A DNA stretch of 64,000 nucleotides from Companilactobacillus zhachilii (GCF_003606365.2 NZ_CP031933.2:2170001-2234000), one strand, 5' to 3'. Shown: positions 40,285-52,547, numbered from the stretch's first letter. Numbers and translations are program-made. The notes: generated by a model not told the origin, from the letters alone.

Positions 40285-42780
40285 TTACTTTTGATGAGTT
40301 AGTGTTTTCTTTACTTCTGGTTTATCAACCGTCACAGTCAACTTACCTTTCTTAGAACCAACCTTGATTGAATCACCAGCTTTAACATTCCCCATTAGGA
40401 GTTGTTCACTAACTGGATCTTCAATTTCACGTTGGATAGTTCTTCTCATTGGACGGGCACCATATTCTGGGTTGTAACCATCCTTAACCAAGTCATTGTA
40501 TGCAGTTGGTGAGATAACTAATTTAATCTCTCTTTCAGCAAGACGCTTTCTCAAGTTGTTGCTCATGATCTTAGCAATGGCCTTAAGTTGTTCCTTGTTA
40601 AGTGACTTGAAGACGATTGTTTCATCGACACGGTTCAAGAACTCAGGACGGAAGAATTTCTTCAATTCAACATTGATTCGTTCTTGCATTTCCTTATAGT
40701 CATCGTGAACATCACGTGCACCGAATCCAACTGACTTATCTTCTTCAAGAGCACGAGCACCCAAGTTAGAAGTCATAATGATAATTGTATTTCTAAAATC
40801 GACTTTACGACCCTTGGCATCGGTCAAAATACCATCATCCAAAACTTGCAACAAGATATTGAAGACATCTGGATGAGCCTTTTCAACTTCATCAAGTAAG
40901 ACAACTGAATATGGTTCATTTCTAACTTTTTCAGTTAGTTGACCACCGTCGTCGAACCCAACATAACCAGGAGCTGAACCAATCAACTTCGAAGTACTGT
41001 ATTGTTCCATATATTCTGACATATCAACACGGATCATATTATCTTCAGAACCAAACATAACTTCAGCGATTGACTTAGCCAACTCAGTCTTACCAACACC
41101 AGTAGGACCTAAGAACATAAATGAACCAATTGGACGATTAGGATCTTTCATACCACTTCTAGCACGACGAATGGCACGAGAAACAGCATTGATGGCATCT
41201 TCTTGTCCAATGACACGCTTATGAAGCTCTTTTTCAAGGTTAAGTAGCTTTTCACTCTCTTTACGAGTAATTTGCTTAACTGGGACACCAGTCCATTGAG
41301 CAATAACTTCAGCAATATCATCAGCTGTGACAACTGGTTTCTTGCTAGAAACCTTCTTATCCTTTAATTTGCTGAGCTCTTCTTGAACATCTTGTTCTTG
41401 CTCACGAATTTGAGCCGCCTTTTCAAAGTCTTGATCTAAGATGGCATTATTCTTATCACTCAACAATTTCATCGACTTGTCAGTTAATTCTTCTACTTTA
41501 TTATTCTTAGAAACGTTGTGAATTCTAACCTTAGCGGAAGCTTCATCCATCAAGTCAATGGCCTTATCAGGTAAGAAACGATTTGTTAAGTAACGCGTTG
41601 AGAAACGGACTGCAGCTTCAACCGCTTCATCAGAAATTGTCAAACCATGATGTTGCTCATATCTTGGACGAAGTCCCTCCAAAATCTTAATTGAATCTTC
41701 AGCACTAGGTTCCTCAACATGAACTTTAGCAAAACGACGTTCGAGGGCTGTATCTTTTTCAATGTACTTTTGATATTCATTTGAAGTTGTAGCACCAATC
41801 AATTGCAACTCACCACGAGCCAAAGCTGGTTTTAGAATATTAGAAGCATCAATAGCCCCTTCTGCACCACCGGCACCAATCAAAGTATGTAATTCATCAA
41901 TAAATAAGATAACGTGCTTATCTTGATAAATTTCTTCAATAACTTTCTTCAAACGATCTTCAAACTCACCACGATACTTAGTACCAGCAACTAATGAACC
42001 CATATCAAGCATCATGATACGTTTGTTTTGCATATCAAGAGGAACTTCTTTCTTCACGATAGCAATAGCCAAGCCTTCTGCAATAGCTGTTTTACCAACA
42101 CCGGGTTCACCAACTAAGACCGGATTGTTCTTTGTCCGACGACTTAAAATTTGAATAGTTCTTTCAACTTCAGACTTACGTCCGATAACTGGATCAATCT
42201 GATTATCTTGAGCCATCTTGGTTAAATCACGAGCTAAAGAATCAAGTGTTGGTGTACCACCATTGCCTTGAGCTTGTTGTTTCTTTTGTTTAGCAGCCAT
42301 GTTTGCTGCAAAGCCACGACGAGCAGTCTTGTTAGAAATGCCCATCTTACTTAATAGCAATGACTTTGTTTTGGCCAAACTTAAACCTAAGTTAACTAAA
42401 ATTCGATTTGCTAAATTATCAGTATCATCAAGAATAGCTAATAGAATATGTTCAGTTCCGATACGAGTAGCTTTATATAAGTTAGAAGTTTCCTCTGCAT
42501 CGCTTAAAATTAGTTGTCCCTTAGGTGAATAAGGTAAATAAATTCCCTTGGCAGTATTAGATGAGACATCACCGTAACCAGTCAGATGTTCAATCTCTTC
42601 TTCAACATCCTGATCACTTACGGCCAGATCCCTCAAAGTAATACCGGCGATACCATCATTTTCCATTACTAAACCGAGTAAAATGTGTTCAGTTCCAACA
42701 GCATTATGGTGAAATGTTTTAGCCTGCTCTTGAGCCAAAACAAGTGCGTTCTTTGCGCTTTCGGTAAATACTTTGTCCAT
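40285..42780 (-). CDS. clpC: ClpC AAA+ unfoldase of the Clp protease
   Basis: 831 residues: N-terminal repeat domain (about 1-150), first AAA module with GEPGVGKT (about 221-228), a UVR motif region ([18 protein letters not shown], about 440-457), second AAA module with [11 protein letters not shown], and the ClpP-docking loop SVGFGARD. It unfolds substrates for ClpP with adaptors such as MecA. No ctsR precedes it, unlike many Firmicutes, and no typical CtsR box is seen in its upstream 120 bp. rpoB follows. Confidence 0.97.
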   Translation of the reverse strand: MDKVFTESAKNALVLAQEQAKTFHHNAVGTEHILLGLVMENDGIAGITLRDLAVSDQDVEEEIEHLTGYGDVSSNTAKGIYLPYSPKGQLILSDAEETSNLYKATRIGTEHILLAILDDTDNLANRILVNLGLSLAKTKSLLLSKMGISNKTARRGFAANMAAKQKKQQAQGNGGTPTLDSLARDLTKMAQDNQIDPVIGRKSEVERTIQILSRRTKNNPVLVGEPGVGKTAIAEGLAIAIVKKEVPLDMQNKRIMMLDMGSLVAGTKYRGEFEDRLKKVIEEIYQDKHVILFIDELHTLIGAGGAEGAIDASNILKPALARGELQLIGATTSNEYQKYIEKDTALERRFAKVHVEEPSAEDSIKILEGLRPRYEQHHGLTISDEAVEAAVRFSTRYLTNRFLPDKAIDLMDEASAKVRIHNVSKNNKVEELTDKSMKLLSDKNNAILDQDFEKAAQIREQEQDVQEELSKLKDKKVSSKKPVVTADDIAEVIAQWTGVPVKQITRKESEKLLNLEKELHKRVIGQEDAINAVSRAIRRARSGMKDPNRPIGSFMFLGPTGVGKTELAKSIAEVMFGSEDNMIRVDMSEYMEQYSTSKLIGSAPGYVGFDDGGQLTEKVRNEPYSVVLLDEVEKAHPDVFNILLQVLDDGILTDAKGRKVDFRNTIIIMTSNLGARALEEDKSVGFGARDVHDDYKEMQERINVELKKFFRPEFLNRVDETIVFKSLNKEQLKAIAKIMSNNLRKRLAEREIKLVISPTAYNDLVKDGYNPEYGARPMRRTIQREIEDPVSEQLLMGNVKAGDSIKVGSKKGKLTVTVDKPEVKKTLTHQK

Positions 42781-42817
42781 TTTAACTACCTCGACTTATA
42801 AATTTCTTAGTGTAGAA

Positions 42818-42845
42818 AGTATAATTCTGTTATGTAAAAATGCAA
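42818..42845 (-). promoter_or_regulatory. Putative clpC promoter
   Basis: TTGCAT (42840-42845), a 16-bp spacer and TATACT (42818-42823), 38 bp before the clpC ATG. The spacer is one base short of optimal. Confidence 0.5.
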
Positions 42846-42923
42846 GTTATTTAACTCATATACCAGTTAAACGACTAGCCTACTTACATTCTCAACTACT
42901 ATTATTACATATTTGTTGCAATC

Positions 42924-42996
42924 AAATTAGTAATCGGCATAGATAATCAGTATTCATTTTTTGTAATTACTCATTATTTATGCTGATTACTAATTT
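42924..42996. other. Long AT-rich imperfect hairpin upstream of clpC
   Basis: AAATTAGTAATC.GCATA pairs with TATGC.GATTACTAATTT, and the pairing continues inward through ATAATCAGTA/TACTCATTAT, giving about 27 bp of stem. A second small hairpin, TTGC.GAAAA/TTTTC.GCAA, lies at 43011-43035. The rest of 42846-43196 shows nothing else I can support. Confidence 0.55.
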
Positions 42997-43196
42997 TAAA
43001 TTTATATTTCTTGCTGAAAAAATGATTTTCGGCAAATTATAAACTGATTGCCTCAAAAGAATAATCTAAAAACAATAACATAAATTTCTTTTATATCAAA
43101 AAGATTGCCCTCATCAACATCATCCTACCAAATCAACCATCTAGTCAAAAGTTAAATATAGACAAAACTTCAATGATTTTAATAGTTGTTTAGTAG

Positions 43197-43297
43197 GCCG
43201 CCTCCAGGAACCAGAAAATCAGGTTGCTGTGGGGACCGGCTGGAGCCTTAACGCCACCTTCACGGCATCCTAATTTTCTGGTTCCTTCCGGTTAGTT
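43197..43297 (-). repeat. Structured repeat, internally deleted copy R5 with tail
   Basis: The closing stem (GGAACCAGAAAAT and its complement) is almost the same as in R6, but the stretch from the P2 apex through P3 to the 5' half of P4 is missing. An AT-rich tail beginning TTTATTCTTTGTTTTGAATA follows to about 43450 and resembles the tail of R6. It lies between clpC and the tRNA cluster. Confidence 0.8.
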
Positions 43298-43533
43298 TAT
43301 TCTTTGTTTTGAATATGCCTTAAGTAAATTGGAATATTACATTATAATCTTGACTACTTTTGTATTAATAATGACTAGATTTCAAAGACTTAAAGCATAT
43401 TTGTAATCTTTCAACCCCACAAATAATTTTGAAAAAGATATAGACTTACAAAAACTCATTATCGGCATTTCTATAGAAAACAAAAAGATTGCTATTCAAG
43501 ATAACACTCCTGAATAACAATCTTTATTATTTA

Positions 43534-43605
43534 AGCGGAAGACGGGATTCGAACCCGCGACCCCCACCATGGCAAGGTGATGTTCTACCACTGAACTACT
43601 TCCGC
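43534..43605 (-). tRNA. tRNA-Gly (GCC)
   Basis: The acceptor stem GCGGAAG/CTTCCGC, T arm GGGTTCGAATCCC and anticodon loop with GCC are all visible; discriminator U. CCA is not encoded. It is last of four tRNA genes in this cluster. Confidence 0.96.
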
Positions 43606-43614
43606 ATTTTAACA

Positions 43615-43687
43615 TGCCGACTAGAGGATTCGAACCTCCGACCCCCTGTTTACAAGACAGGTGCTCTGCCAACTGAGCTAAGTCGGC
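43615..43687 (-). tRNA. tRNA-Thr (TGT)
   Basis: Acceptor GCCGACT/AGTCGGC, D arm, anticodon loop CTTGTAA with TGT, and T arm GGAGGTTCGAATCCTC. Discriminator A; CCA not encoded. Confidence 0.95.
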
Positions 43688-43748
43688 ATTATGTCAACAA
43701 CAATTAACATAATACATAATAATTAATTCTTTTGCAAGTTAATTATTA

Positions 43749-43832
43749 ATACGGGTGAAAGGACTTGAACCTTCATGTCCAAAGGACACTAGAACCTAAA
43801 TCTAGCGCGTCTGCCAATTCCGCCACACCCGC
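43749..43832 (-). tRNA. tRNA-Leu (TAG)
   Basis: An 84-nt class II tRNA with a long variable arm (TGTCCTTTGGACA), anticodon TAG in ATTTAGGTT and T arm ending AGTCC. Acceptor GCGGGTG pairs with CACCCGT through one G-U pair. Confidence 0.95.
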
Positions 43833-43868
43833 AAAAAACTTAATTAATCCACTAAGCATTTTGCTTAA

Positions 43869-43941
43869 TGGAGGATACAGGGATCGAACCTGTGACCTCC
43901 TGCTTGTAAGGCAGATGCTCTCCCAGCTGAGCTAATCCTCC
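43869..43941 (-). tRNA. tRNA-Val (TAC)
   Basis: Acceptor GGAGGAT/ATCCTCC, anticodon TAC in CCTTACAAG, T arm ACAGGTTCGATCCCTGT. First gene of the cluster; structured repeat copy R6 lies about 135 bp upstream. Confidence 0.96.
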
Positions 43942-44077
43942 ATGACTGTTTCGCTCGAAACAACTATATTAGTATACCTTTTGGGAAATAAAAAAGTCAA
44001 CAAAAATTTTCGATTATTTTTTAAATTTGGTCCATTAAAAAAAATCACTTAATAACTACAGTCAGATATGATTGTGG

Positions 44078-44256
44078 GCCGCCTCCAGGAACCAGAAAAT
44101 TAGGTCGCTGTGGGGACCGGCTGGAGCCAAGGTCTCCAGCCTCGATTTTGAACCTCGCAAGGTTCGCGAGTTTCAAAAATCGTCCCGTGGTGTAAGTGCT
44201 GAAGCACCAACGCCACCTTCACAGCGACCTAATTTTCTGGTTCCTTCTGGCTAGTT
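44078..44256 (-). repeat. Structured repeat, full copy R6 with tail
   Basis: A 179-bp core with closing stem GGAACCAGAAAATTAGGTCG and its perfect complement, P2 GGTGC/GCACT, P3 TTTTTGAAACTCGCG/CGAGGTTCAAAA and P4 GGCTGGAG/CTCCAGCC with loop ACCTTG. An AT-rich tail related to that of R5 continues to about 44400. R5 and R6 bracket the four tRNA genes in the same orientation. Confidence 0.9.
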
Positions 44257-44460
44257 TATTCTTTGTTTTGAATAATCCATAAGTAAATTTGCGTATTACA
44301 TCGTAACCCTGACTACTTTGGCATCATATCCAGACTTTAAAAGTATATTCGTAACCCTTTAACCCTTAAATAACTATCAAAAAAAACTTAAACAAAACTA
44401 CTATTGTTTTTAAACATGCAGCATAACCCTGAAACAAGCCCTAGTCTTTCAACTTAAAAC

Positions 44461-44537
44461 AAAAATAGCCCCAGCAATCCAAAATCGGATTACGGAGCTA
44501 TTTTCATTAATGTTCAAAAGCTGAACGTATTTTGTCC
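44461..44537 (-). terminator. lysS terminator with GTTCAGCTTT motif
   Basis: After the lysS stop the minus strand reads ACAAAATACGTTCAGCTTTT, then a hairpin AATAGC.CC..AATCC / GGATT..GG.GCTATT with T residues (44461-44505). The same motif and first arm occur, interrupted, after the YdcF-family gene. Confidence 0.85.
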
Positions 44538-44549
44538 AACTCTTTTTAA

Positions 44550-46115
<1,566 letters not shown>

Positions 46116-47120
46116 CTACGAAATTTTTGATGATCTCGCTTCTCGTTGTTCGTAACTTTCAACAAATTGATCTAGTGCATCAAAAACTCCCTGCATTGAA
46201 TCTTCATTCACTACTTTAGCACGAGTTCTGACTGCATGGGGAATCCCCTTTAGATAATATGCTGCCTGTTGACGAAATTCTGGAACACCAACATGCTCAC
46301 CTTTTAAGTCTACCAGACGTTGGAGTTGAAGTTTAGCTATATTAATTTTTTCTCTAACACTTGGTTCAGGGAGTATTTCTCCGGTTTCCAAATAATGATT
46401 CATTTCATTCAAACGCCAAAGATTTCCGAGTACAGCCCGACCAACCATAACGGCGTCAGCCCCAACTTCTTCAATCATATTTTTGGCATCTTGAGGTGTC
46501 ACAACATCACCATTACCAATAAATGGAATTGTCAATTGTTGCGCTACTTCATGTAAGAGATTCCAGTCGGAATGCCCAGTATACATCTGTGCTTTAGTAC
46601 GTCCATGCATCGCCACGGCTGAAGCTCCGGCCTCTTGAGCTGCCAAAGCATTTTCAACTGCTAAAATATGATCACTGTCCCAGCCAGTTCGCATTTTAAC
46701 CGTTACCGGCTTATCGACCGATTGACTGACAGTTTTTACCATTTGATAAAGCTTATCAGGGTCACTCAACCAACTAGAACCAGCTCCAATTTTAGTAACT
46801 TTTTTCACTGGACAGCCCATATTAATATCAATAATATCGGCACTAGTCTTTTCAGCAACATATTGAGCGGCATTAACTAATGATTCAGTGGTACCACCAA
46901 AAATTTGGATACTGACCGGATGCTCCTTAGGATCAACAAACATCATACCCAAAGTTTTCAAATTACGATACTTAATACCTTGGTCACTGATCATTTCACA
47001 GACAACCAATCCAGCTCCAAATTCCCTAGCAGTCACTCGAAAAGATGAATTGGTAATACCTGCCATAGGTGCAACAACAATCTGATTAGGGATTGTAACG
47101 TTACCTATCTTCCATTCCAT
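46116..47120 (-). CDS. dusB: tRNA-dihydrouridine synthase (DusB-like)
   Basis: 334 residues forming a FMN TIM barrel: APMAGITNSSFR (about 17-28), INMGCPVKKV with the catalytic Cys (about 98-107), GRTKAQMYTG and IGNGDVVTPQDA. It reduces uridines in tRNA. It precedes lysS, a common pairing in lactobacilli. A spacer with repeat copy R7 separates it from hslO. Confidence 0.95.
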   Translation of the reverse strand: MEWKIGNVTIPNQIVVAPMAGITNSSFRVTAREFGAGLVVCEMISDQGIKYRNLKTLGMMFVDPKEHPVSIQIFGGTTESLVNAAQYVAEKTSADIIDINMGCPVKKVTKIGAGSSWLSDPDKLYQMVKTVSQSVDKPVTVKMRTGWDSDHILAVENALAAQEAGASAVAMHGRTKAQMYTGHSDWNLLHEVAQQLTIPFIGNGDVVTPQDAKNMIEEVGADAVMVGRAVLGNLWRLNEMNHYLETGEILPEPSVREKINIAKLQLQRLVDLKGEHVGVPEFRQQAAYYLKGIPHAVRTRAKVVNEDSMQGVFDALDQFVESYEQREARSSKIS

Positions 47121-47175
47121 GTTTTTACCTCTTATGTTTAAAGATTAAAAGTTAAATATCCGAGATTTTATGGTA

Positions 47176-47198
47176 TGCCGCCTCAGGGAACAAGAAAT
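47176..47198 (-). repeat. Structured repeat, short remnant
   Basis: GCCGCCTCAGGGAACAAGAA matches one end of the structured repeat (compare GCCGCCTCCAGGAACCAGAA in R6), and the rest of the copy is missing. It lies 32 bp from full copy R7 in opposite orientation. Confidence 0.55.
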
Positions 47199-47229
47199 CC
47201 TTCAAAAATACCAAACATCTTAGTAATAA

Positions 47230-47412
47230 ATTAGTCGGAAGAACTGAGAGTATTCTCCAGCTGTGAAAGTGGCGTTAGGACTTTAGTCCTTACACCACCG
47301 GGCGTGTCGTGTTTGGAGACTCGCTGAACTTTCAAGGCTTCAAACCGAGACCTGATACCTTGGCTCAGGTCGGTCCGCACAGCAGGTGAATACTCTCAGT
47401 TCTGGAGACGGC
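47230..47412 (+). repeat. Structured repeat, full copy R7
   Basis: Closing stem GAACTGAGAGTATTC is perfectly matched by its inverse although it shares little sequence with the stems of R3, R6 or R10. P2 is AGGAC/GTCCT, P4 is GACCTGAT/CTCAGGTC with loop ACCTTG; P3 is altered. It lies between hslO and dusB. Confidence 0.88.
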
Positions 47413-47471
47413 ATCCTTTAATCTTACAACTCGTAATAATAACAAATATGTTATTCACATGGCAAATATGA

Positions 47472-48353
47472 TTAATCTTTTTGAGCCACAATATCCTTCA
47501 ATTCTGTTTCATCAAATTCATATTTAGTTCCACAGAACTTGCAGACAGCCTCTGCACCATGATTTTCTTTAATCATTGCTTGTAACTCAGCTCGTGAAAG
47601 TGTTGCTAAAGCTTTGGAGAATCTTTCCTTTGAACAGTCACATTTAAATTGCACCGGCATATCTTGAAGGTACTTCATTTCAATACCATTCATGATTTTT
47701 TCCATTACATCTTGATTGCTCAAGCCTTCTTTTAACAAAGTGGATAAGTTAGGAATAACTTTCAAATTAGCTTCAATTTTATTAATATCGTCGTCAGTTG
47801 CACCTGGTAAAGTTTGAATCAAAAATCCACCAGCAGCACCAACTGTCTCATTGGGGTTAACAAAGACTGAAACACCGATAGCTGAAGGAATTTGTTCTGA
47901 TTTAGCCATATAATATGCAAAATCCATCCCAATTTCACCAGAAACTAATGGCACTGACCCAGTGAATGGTTCTTTAAGGTGAAGGTCCTTAGTGATACTC
48001 AATGTACCCTTAGTCCCAACGGCCGCTTTGACATCAATATGTCCATCTTCACGTGCCTTCAAAGCAACATGGGGATTAGCAATATATCCCTTAACGTCAC
48101 CTTTAGCATTAGCATCGACTACGATAGCACCAACTGGTCCATCACCTTGAACTCTAGTTGTCAAAACCTCATCTTCTTTCAAAGTCGAAGTTGCAACTAG
48201 CATTGAGCCAATCATCGTTCTACCTAATGCGGCACTCGAATTTCTCCATGTATCATGTCTTTTTTGTGTTTCTTGGATTGTCTCAGTCGCATTAACTACA
48301 TACGCTCTAAACTTTCCATCCTTTGAAACAGCTTTTGTTAGTGTATCGGTCAT
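47472..48353 (-). CDS. hslO: Hsp33 redox-regulated chaperone
   Basis: 293 residues with the C-terminal redox zinc switch CDCS (about 237-240) and CKFCGTKY (about 270-277). Oxidation releases zinc and activates holdase function. It follows ftsH past a terminator. Confidence 0.97.
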   Translation of the reverse strand: MTDTLTKAVSKDGKFRAYVVNATETIQETQKRHDTWRNSSAALGRTMIGSMLVATSTLKEDEVLTTRVQGDGPVGAIVVDANAKGDVKGYIANPHVALKAREDGHIDVKAAVGTKGTLSITKDLHLKEPFTGSVPLVSGEIGMDFAYYMAKSEQIPSAIGVSVFVNPNETVGAAGGFLIQTLPGATDDDINKIEANLKVIPNLSTLLKEGLSNQDVMEKIMNGIEMKYLQDMPVQFKCDCSKERFSKALATLSRAELQAMIKENHGAEAVCKFCGTKYEFDETELKDIVAQKD

Positions 48354-48370
48354 ATTTGTTTCCTCCGTTC

Positions 48371-48399
48371 AAAAAAGCGACTCTCACGAGTCGCTTTTT
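48371..48399 (-). terminator. Terminator between ftsH and hslO
   Basis: AAAAGCGACTC/GAGTCGCTTTT perfect stem with a 4-base loop and T tract. It overlaps the ribosome-binding region of hslO, so hslO transcription probably depends on read-through or on a promoter within ftsH. Confidence 0.88.
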
Positions 48400-48413
48400 C
48401 AGATTGATTATCA

Positions 48414-50591
48414 TTATTGATTATCATTATTATTGTCATTTGAATCATCAGAATTATTATCTGCAGGTTTATCAGTATCTGACTTCTTATCATCAGCTGG
48501 TTTATCTGCATTTTCTGAAGGGAAGGTCGTTTCGTCAGTAATATCTTCTGACTTAGTTGGCTCCTCTTTGCTTGATTCTTCAGACTTTTGCTTTGCAGCA
48601 TCTTTGGCTTCAGCAGCCTTCTTAGCTTGTTCAAATGTTGCAGCACTTTCACTTGGGAATTGTTGATTTGCATCATTGGCAGGCATTTCTCCTGTGTTAT
48701 ACAAACTCAAGATTTCCTTTTCATCAAGTGTTTCGTACTTCAATAGAGCTTCCGCGATAATCTTATGTTGTTCACGATGTGATTCAAGAATTTCTCGAGC
48801 ACGTTCATGATCTTCATCAATAATTCGCTTAACTTCTTGATCAATAGCCTTGGCAGTATCTTGTGAATATGTAGGTTCAGCACGATAATTGCCACCACTA
48901 AATGGTTGACCATTCTTTTCAAGTTGAACAGTACCAAGACGGTCTGTCATACCATATTCAGTAACCATTGTACGAGCAATTTGAGTTGCTTGTTCAAAGT
49001 CATTTGAAGCACCTGATGAAGGTTGACCGACAATAATTTCTTCGGCTGTACGACCACCAAGTAATCCAGTAATTTGTTCGTTCAATTCCTTCTTAGTAGC
49101 AAGGTTTTGATCGTCTTTAGGAAGCATGATGGCATAACCGCCGGCACGTCCACGGGGAACGATAGTAACCTTTCTAACAACACGAGAATCACTCAATACT
49201 AAACCAATCAAAGCATGTCCTGCTTCGTGGTAAGCAACAGTGTGACGTTCTTGTTCAGGAATAACACGGTTCTTCTTAGCTGGTCCCGCAATAACACGGT
49301 CTTCAGCTTCATCAAGGTCAGTTGGGTCAATCTTTTGCTTACCACGTCTTGCAGCAACAAGTGCAGCTTCGTTAAGTAAGTTTTCAAGGTCAGCACCAGC
49401 AAAACCTGGAGTTTGTTGAGCAATAGCTTTCAAATCAACATCATCTGTAAATGGTTTGTTCTTAGCGTGAACTTTAAGAATAGCTTCACGGCCTTTAACG
49501 TCAGGACGACCAACAAGAATCTTTCTGTCAAAACGACCTGGACGTAGTAAGGCTGGATCAAGGACATCAGAACGGTTAGTAGCAGCCATAACGATGACAC
49601 CTTCATTACCTGTAAATCCATCCATCTCAATCAATAATTGGTTAAGAGTTTGTTCACGTTCATCATTACCACCACCGGTACCAGAACCACGTTGACGACC
49701 AACAGCATCAATTTCATCAATAAAGATGATTGATGGAGCGTCTTTCTTGGCATTTTCGAACAAATCACGAACACGTGATGCACCAACACCAACGAACATT
49801 TCAACGAAGTCTGAACCAGAGATTGAATAGAAAGGAACTTTAGCTTCACCAGCAACAGCCTTAGCTAGTAAAGTTTTACCAGTCCCGGGAGGGCCCTCTA
49901 GAAGTACACCAGATGGTATTCTAGCACCCAAGGAAACGAATTTTCTTGGATCTTTTAGAAATTCAACAACTTCAACAAGTTCTTGTTTTTCTTCTTCAGC
50001 GCCGGCAACATCAGAAAATCTAACTTTATTTTTCTTTGGATCTTCTGGTTTGACCTTGGATTTACCAAAGTTCATGACACGATTAGCGCCACCACCTTGG
50101 CCTCCTCGACCCATCATTGCAAAGATTATAAAGAAGAATAATGCAAATGGAACGACGACAGTTAAAATCAATGAAATCCATTGACCAGACTGTGACTTAG
50201 GAGCAGCAGTAGTCTTGACATCCTTAGCCATAGCGGCGTTATTGATTCTCTTTAACGTATCGTTGTTAGGCAAAACAGTTGAACTAAATGAAGTTACTTC
50301 ACTAGAAGTCGTAGCTTGGTTACGGCTGAACAATGACACAGAACGTGTTGTTTCAGCTTTTTGAGCTTTCTTGTATTCACCAGTTACTTGATAAGCTCCA
50401 CCAATAGGTTCTAGTTTGAAACTCTTCACTTTGCCTTGCTTCAATTGTGTGATGAATTGGTCTTGGCTTAATGTTTTTGATTGGTCTGAGGATTGACCAC
50501 CAGCAAACCAACTTGCTGCAAGAACCAAAACAACAAAGAGCAAGATGTAAAACAGGCTATTATTAATTAACCTATTTCGATTATTTTTCAT
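48414..50591 (-). CDS. ftsH: ATP-dependent zinc metalloprotease FtsH
   Basis: 725 residues: TM1 (about 10-28), an extracytoplasmic domain, TM2 (about 137-160), AAA module with GPPGTGKT (about 233-240), SRH region, and protease motif HEAGH (about 455-459). It degrades misfolded membrane proteins. The C-terminal 70 residues are a low-complexity acidic tail rich in Asp, Asn, Ser and Lys. It follows hpt by 82 bp. Confidence 0.97.
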   Translation of the reverse strand: MKNNRNRLINNSLFYILLFVVLVLAASWFAGGQSSDQSKTLSQDQFITQLKQGKVKSFKLEPIGGAYQVTGEYKKAQKAETTRSVSLFSRNQATTSSEVTSFSSTVLPNNDTLKRINNAAMAKDVKTTAAPKSQSGQWISLILTVVVPFALFFFIIFAMMGRGGQGGGANRVMNFGKSKVKPEDPKKNKVRFSDVAGAEEEKQELVEVVEFLKDPRKFVSLGARIPSGVLLEGPPGTGKTLLAKAVAGEAKVPFYSISGSDFVEMFVGVGASRVRDLFENAKKDAPSIIFIDEIDAVGRQRGSGTGGGNDEREQTLNQLLIEMDGFTGNEGVIVMAATNRSDVLDPALLRPGRFDRKILVGRPDVKGREAILKVHAKNKPFTDDVDLKAIAQQTPGFAGADLENLLNEAALVAARRGKQKIDPTDLDEAEDRVIAGPAKKNRVIPEQERHTVAYHEAGHALIGLVLSDSRVVRKVTIVPRGRAGGYAIMLPKDDQNLATKKELNEQITGLLGGRTAEEIIVGQPSSGASNDFEQATQIARTMVTEYGMTDRLGTVQLEKNGQPFSGGNYRAEPTYSQDTAKAIDQEVKRIIDEDHERAREILESHREQHKIIAEALLKYETLDEKEILSLYNTGEMPANDANQQFPSESAATFEQAKKAAEAKDAAKQKSEESSKEEPTKSEDITDETTFPSENADKPADDKKSDTDKPADNNSDDSNDNNNDNQ

Positions 50592-50673
50592 ACATTTCCT
50601 CCTAATTACTTAGACGTTACATATTGTAACATTGGTGAACAGTAACACAATAATAATTGTAACTCTAACCAAA

Positions 50674-51219
50674 TTATTTTGTACTATATACTGCTCGCTT
50701 TAGAACTCCAACATAAGGTAAATTACGATAATGTTCATTATAGTCCATTCCATAGCCAACCACGAACTCATCTGGAATTTGAACACCAACATAGTCAACC
50801 TTTACATGTTTGATACGACGAGCTGGTTTGTCTAAAAATGAGACGATTTTTATTGATTTAGCATGACGAGCATCAAAAAGTTCCTTCAAACGATCCAAGG
50901 TATAGCCTGTATCAATAATATCTTCCACGATAACAACGTCACGATCACGAATTGAAGTATCAAGGTCTTTAATGATACGAACATCTCCAGTTGTTACAGT
51001 ATTTTCACCACCATAACTAGACACATCCATAAAATCATATTCCATTTCAATATCAAGTTCCTTTACAAGATCCATCATGAACATTGCTGCTCCACGTAAG
51101 ATACAAACGAATAGTGGATTTTTACCACGGTATTCTTCGGTTAATTGCTTTCCAAGACGTTGATTAGCTTGTGCTATATCTTCTTTGGAAACTAAAACCT
51201 TTTCAATATCTGAATTCAT
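50674..51219 (-). CDS. hpt: Hypoxanthine-guanine phosphoribosyltransferase
   Basis: 181 residues with the PRPP-binding motif VVIVEDIIDTGYTLDRL (about 95-111). It salvages hypoxanthine and guanine to IMP and GMP. It overlaps tilS by 4 bp, the usual tilS-hpt-ftsH order of Firmicutes. Confidence 0.97.
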   Translation of the reverse strand: MNSDIEKVLVSKEDIAQANQRLGKQLTEEYRGKNPLFVCILRGAAMFMMDLVKELDIEMEYDFMDVSSYGGENTVTTGDVRIIKDLDTSIRDRDVVIVEDIIDTGYTLDRLKELFDARHAKSIKIVSFLDKPARRIKHVKVDYVGVQIPDEFVVGYGMDYNEHYRNLPYVGVLKRAVYSTK

Positions 51220-52547
51220 TCTTTTACCTCATCCAAGTTAATTTTGTAATGTTTATTACCTTTTTTTAAATAATCACTCATCTGATAGATTTTTTCAACC
51301 CAAACTATCTGATTATCAAATAATAAAACTAAATAATTATCACGTTCATATGCAGGTACTTTTTCATTAATAAATCTCTTGCTTAATTTTTGATGTTTAC
51401 CATCAGCTAAGAGTAGTCTATCGCCGTCACGTCGGGTTCTCAACGTAATTGTTTTCGGAACATGCTCAACAGACAAAGTGTAATCATCATCATTGGCCGT
51501 AATCGTTAGTGTTCTTTTACCAAAGTTAACTGGTTGATTGATGGCGACCCGCACTGCTGGCAAATTTAGCTTCTGAACTTTCTTTACAACAAATTGGTCA
51601 TAGGTTCGAATAAATCGCCAAGAATCTTCTAAATCGACAGTCGCATTAGCACTGTCAGAACAAATGATGTCAATAATCTGATTGATTTGACGATTACTAA
51701 TAGAAATATCAAGTTGGCGTTTCGTAAAAAAGTTCCCCCAAAACAAGGTTTGTTCTTCTGCATCTAATTTCAATATCGGTTTTATAAAACCGATAATTTC
51801 TTTTGGGCTTTCTTGCAATGACATTGCCGTTTCAATTTGTTCAAATTGTTTTTTCGCCAAATTAACTAATGCCGTAACTTGCTGATCAAAAAAACGAAAG
51901 TGGTTCAATAATTGGCCATTTTCCTTTTGCAACTCTGGAAAAATATTATTTCGAAGTCGATTACGTAACGTTATGTTATCAAAATTAGTTTCATCCTGAA
52001 CATGTTTTATATCATGGATATCCGCATATTCAGCCAGATCGCGCTTGGCAAAATCCAATAACGGACGAACAATCTGACCACTAGCAAATGGACGTTGTTC
52101 CTTCAAACTAACAACTTCATACGCATTTCCTGAACGAATCAGCTTCATCAAAATATTTTCGGCCAAATCATTGCCATGGTGGGCTGTTAACAAAGTATCA
52201 AATTGACCATCTGACATTATCTTTTTAAAAAATTGATAACGAAACTTACGTGCCGCTGCTTCCATACCAATATCATTATTCGGCTGCTTTTCCCACTTAG
52301 TAGTGAAAAATTGATAACCTTTCTTCAAACAATGTTCTTGGACAAAGGCTACTTCCGCCCCACTTTCTGGACGTAAATTATGATCTACATTTACAACTGC
52401 CAATTGATCCTTAGGTAATATTTCAGCAACTACATTCAGCAAGACCATTGAATCGACTCCGCCAGAGACAGCAATCAGAACTTTGTGTGCACGATAACGT
52501 TTCAAAACTTTTCTCACTGTACCTATAATTCTGTTATCTAGTTCCAT
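51216..52547 (-). CDS. tilS: tRNA(Ile)-lysidine synthetase
   Basis: 443 residues with the N-type PP-loop AVSGGVDSMVL (about 26-36) and TilS C-terminal domains, including TLRTRRDGDRLLLADGKHQK. It converts C34 of tRNA-Ile(CAU) to lysidine, needed to read AUA. Overlaps hpt by 4 bp. Confidence 0.96.
   Translation of the reverse strand: MELDNRIIGTVRKVLKRYRAHKVLIAVSGGVDSMVLLNVVAEILPKDQLAVVNVDHNLRPESGAEVAFVQEHCLKKGYQFFTTKWEKQPNNDIGMEAAARKFRYQFFKKIMSDGQFDTLLTAHHGNDLAENILMKLIRSGNAYEVVSLKEQRPFASGQIVRPLLDFAKRDLAEYADIHDIKHVQDETNFDNITLRNRLRNNIFPELQKENGQLLNHFRFFDQQVTALVNLAKKQFEQIETAMSLQESPKEIIGFIKPILKLDAEEQTLFWGNFFTKRQLDISISNRQINQIIDIICSDSANATVDLEDSWRFIRTYDQFVVKKVQKLNLPAVRVAINQPVNFGKRTLTITANDDDYTLSVEHVPKTITLRTRRDGDRLLLADGKHQKLSKRFINEKVPAYERDNYLVLLFDNQIVWVEKIYQMSDYLKKGNKHYKINLDEVKE

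Noticed and set aside
43489..43707. Plus-strand 72-codon ORF containing RRDSNPRPPPWQGDVLPLNY
   Set aside because: It reads the antisense strand of the tRNA-Gly and tRNA-Thr genes; such peptides are a known artefact of tRNA antisense translation.
44072..44254. Plus-strand 60-codon ORF
   Set aside because: It lies wholly in structured repeat R6. Other copies have stops and length changes in this frame, and the conservation follows base pairing rather than codons.
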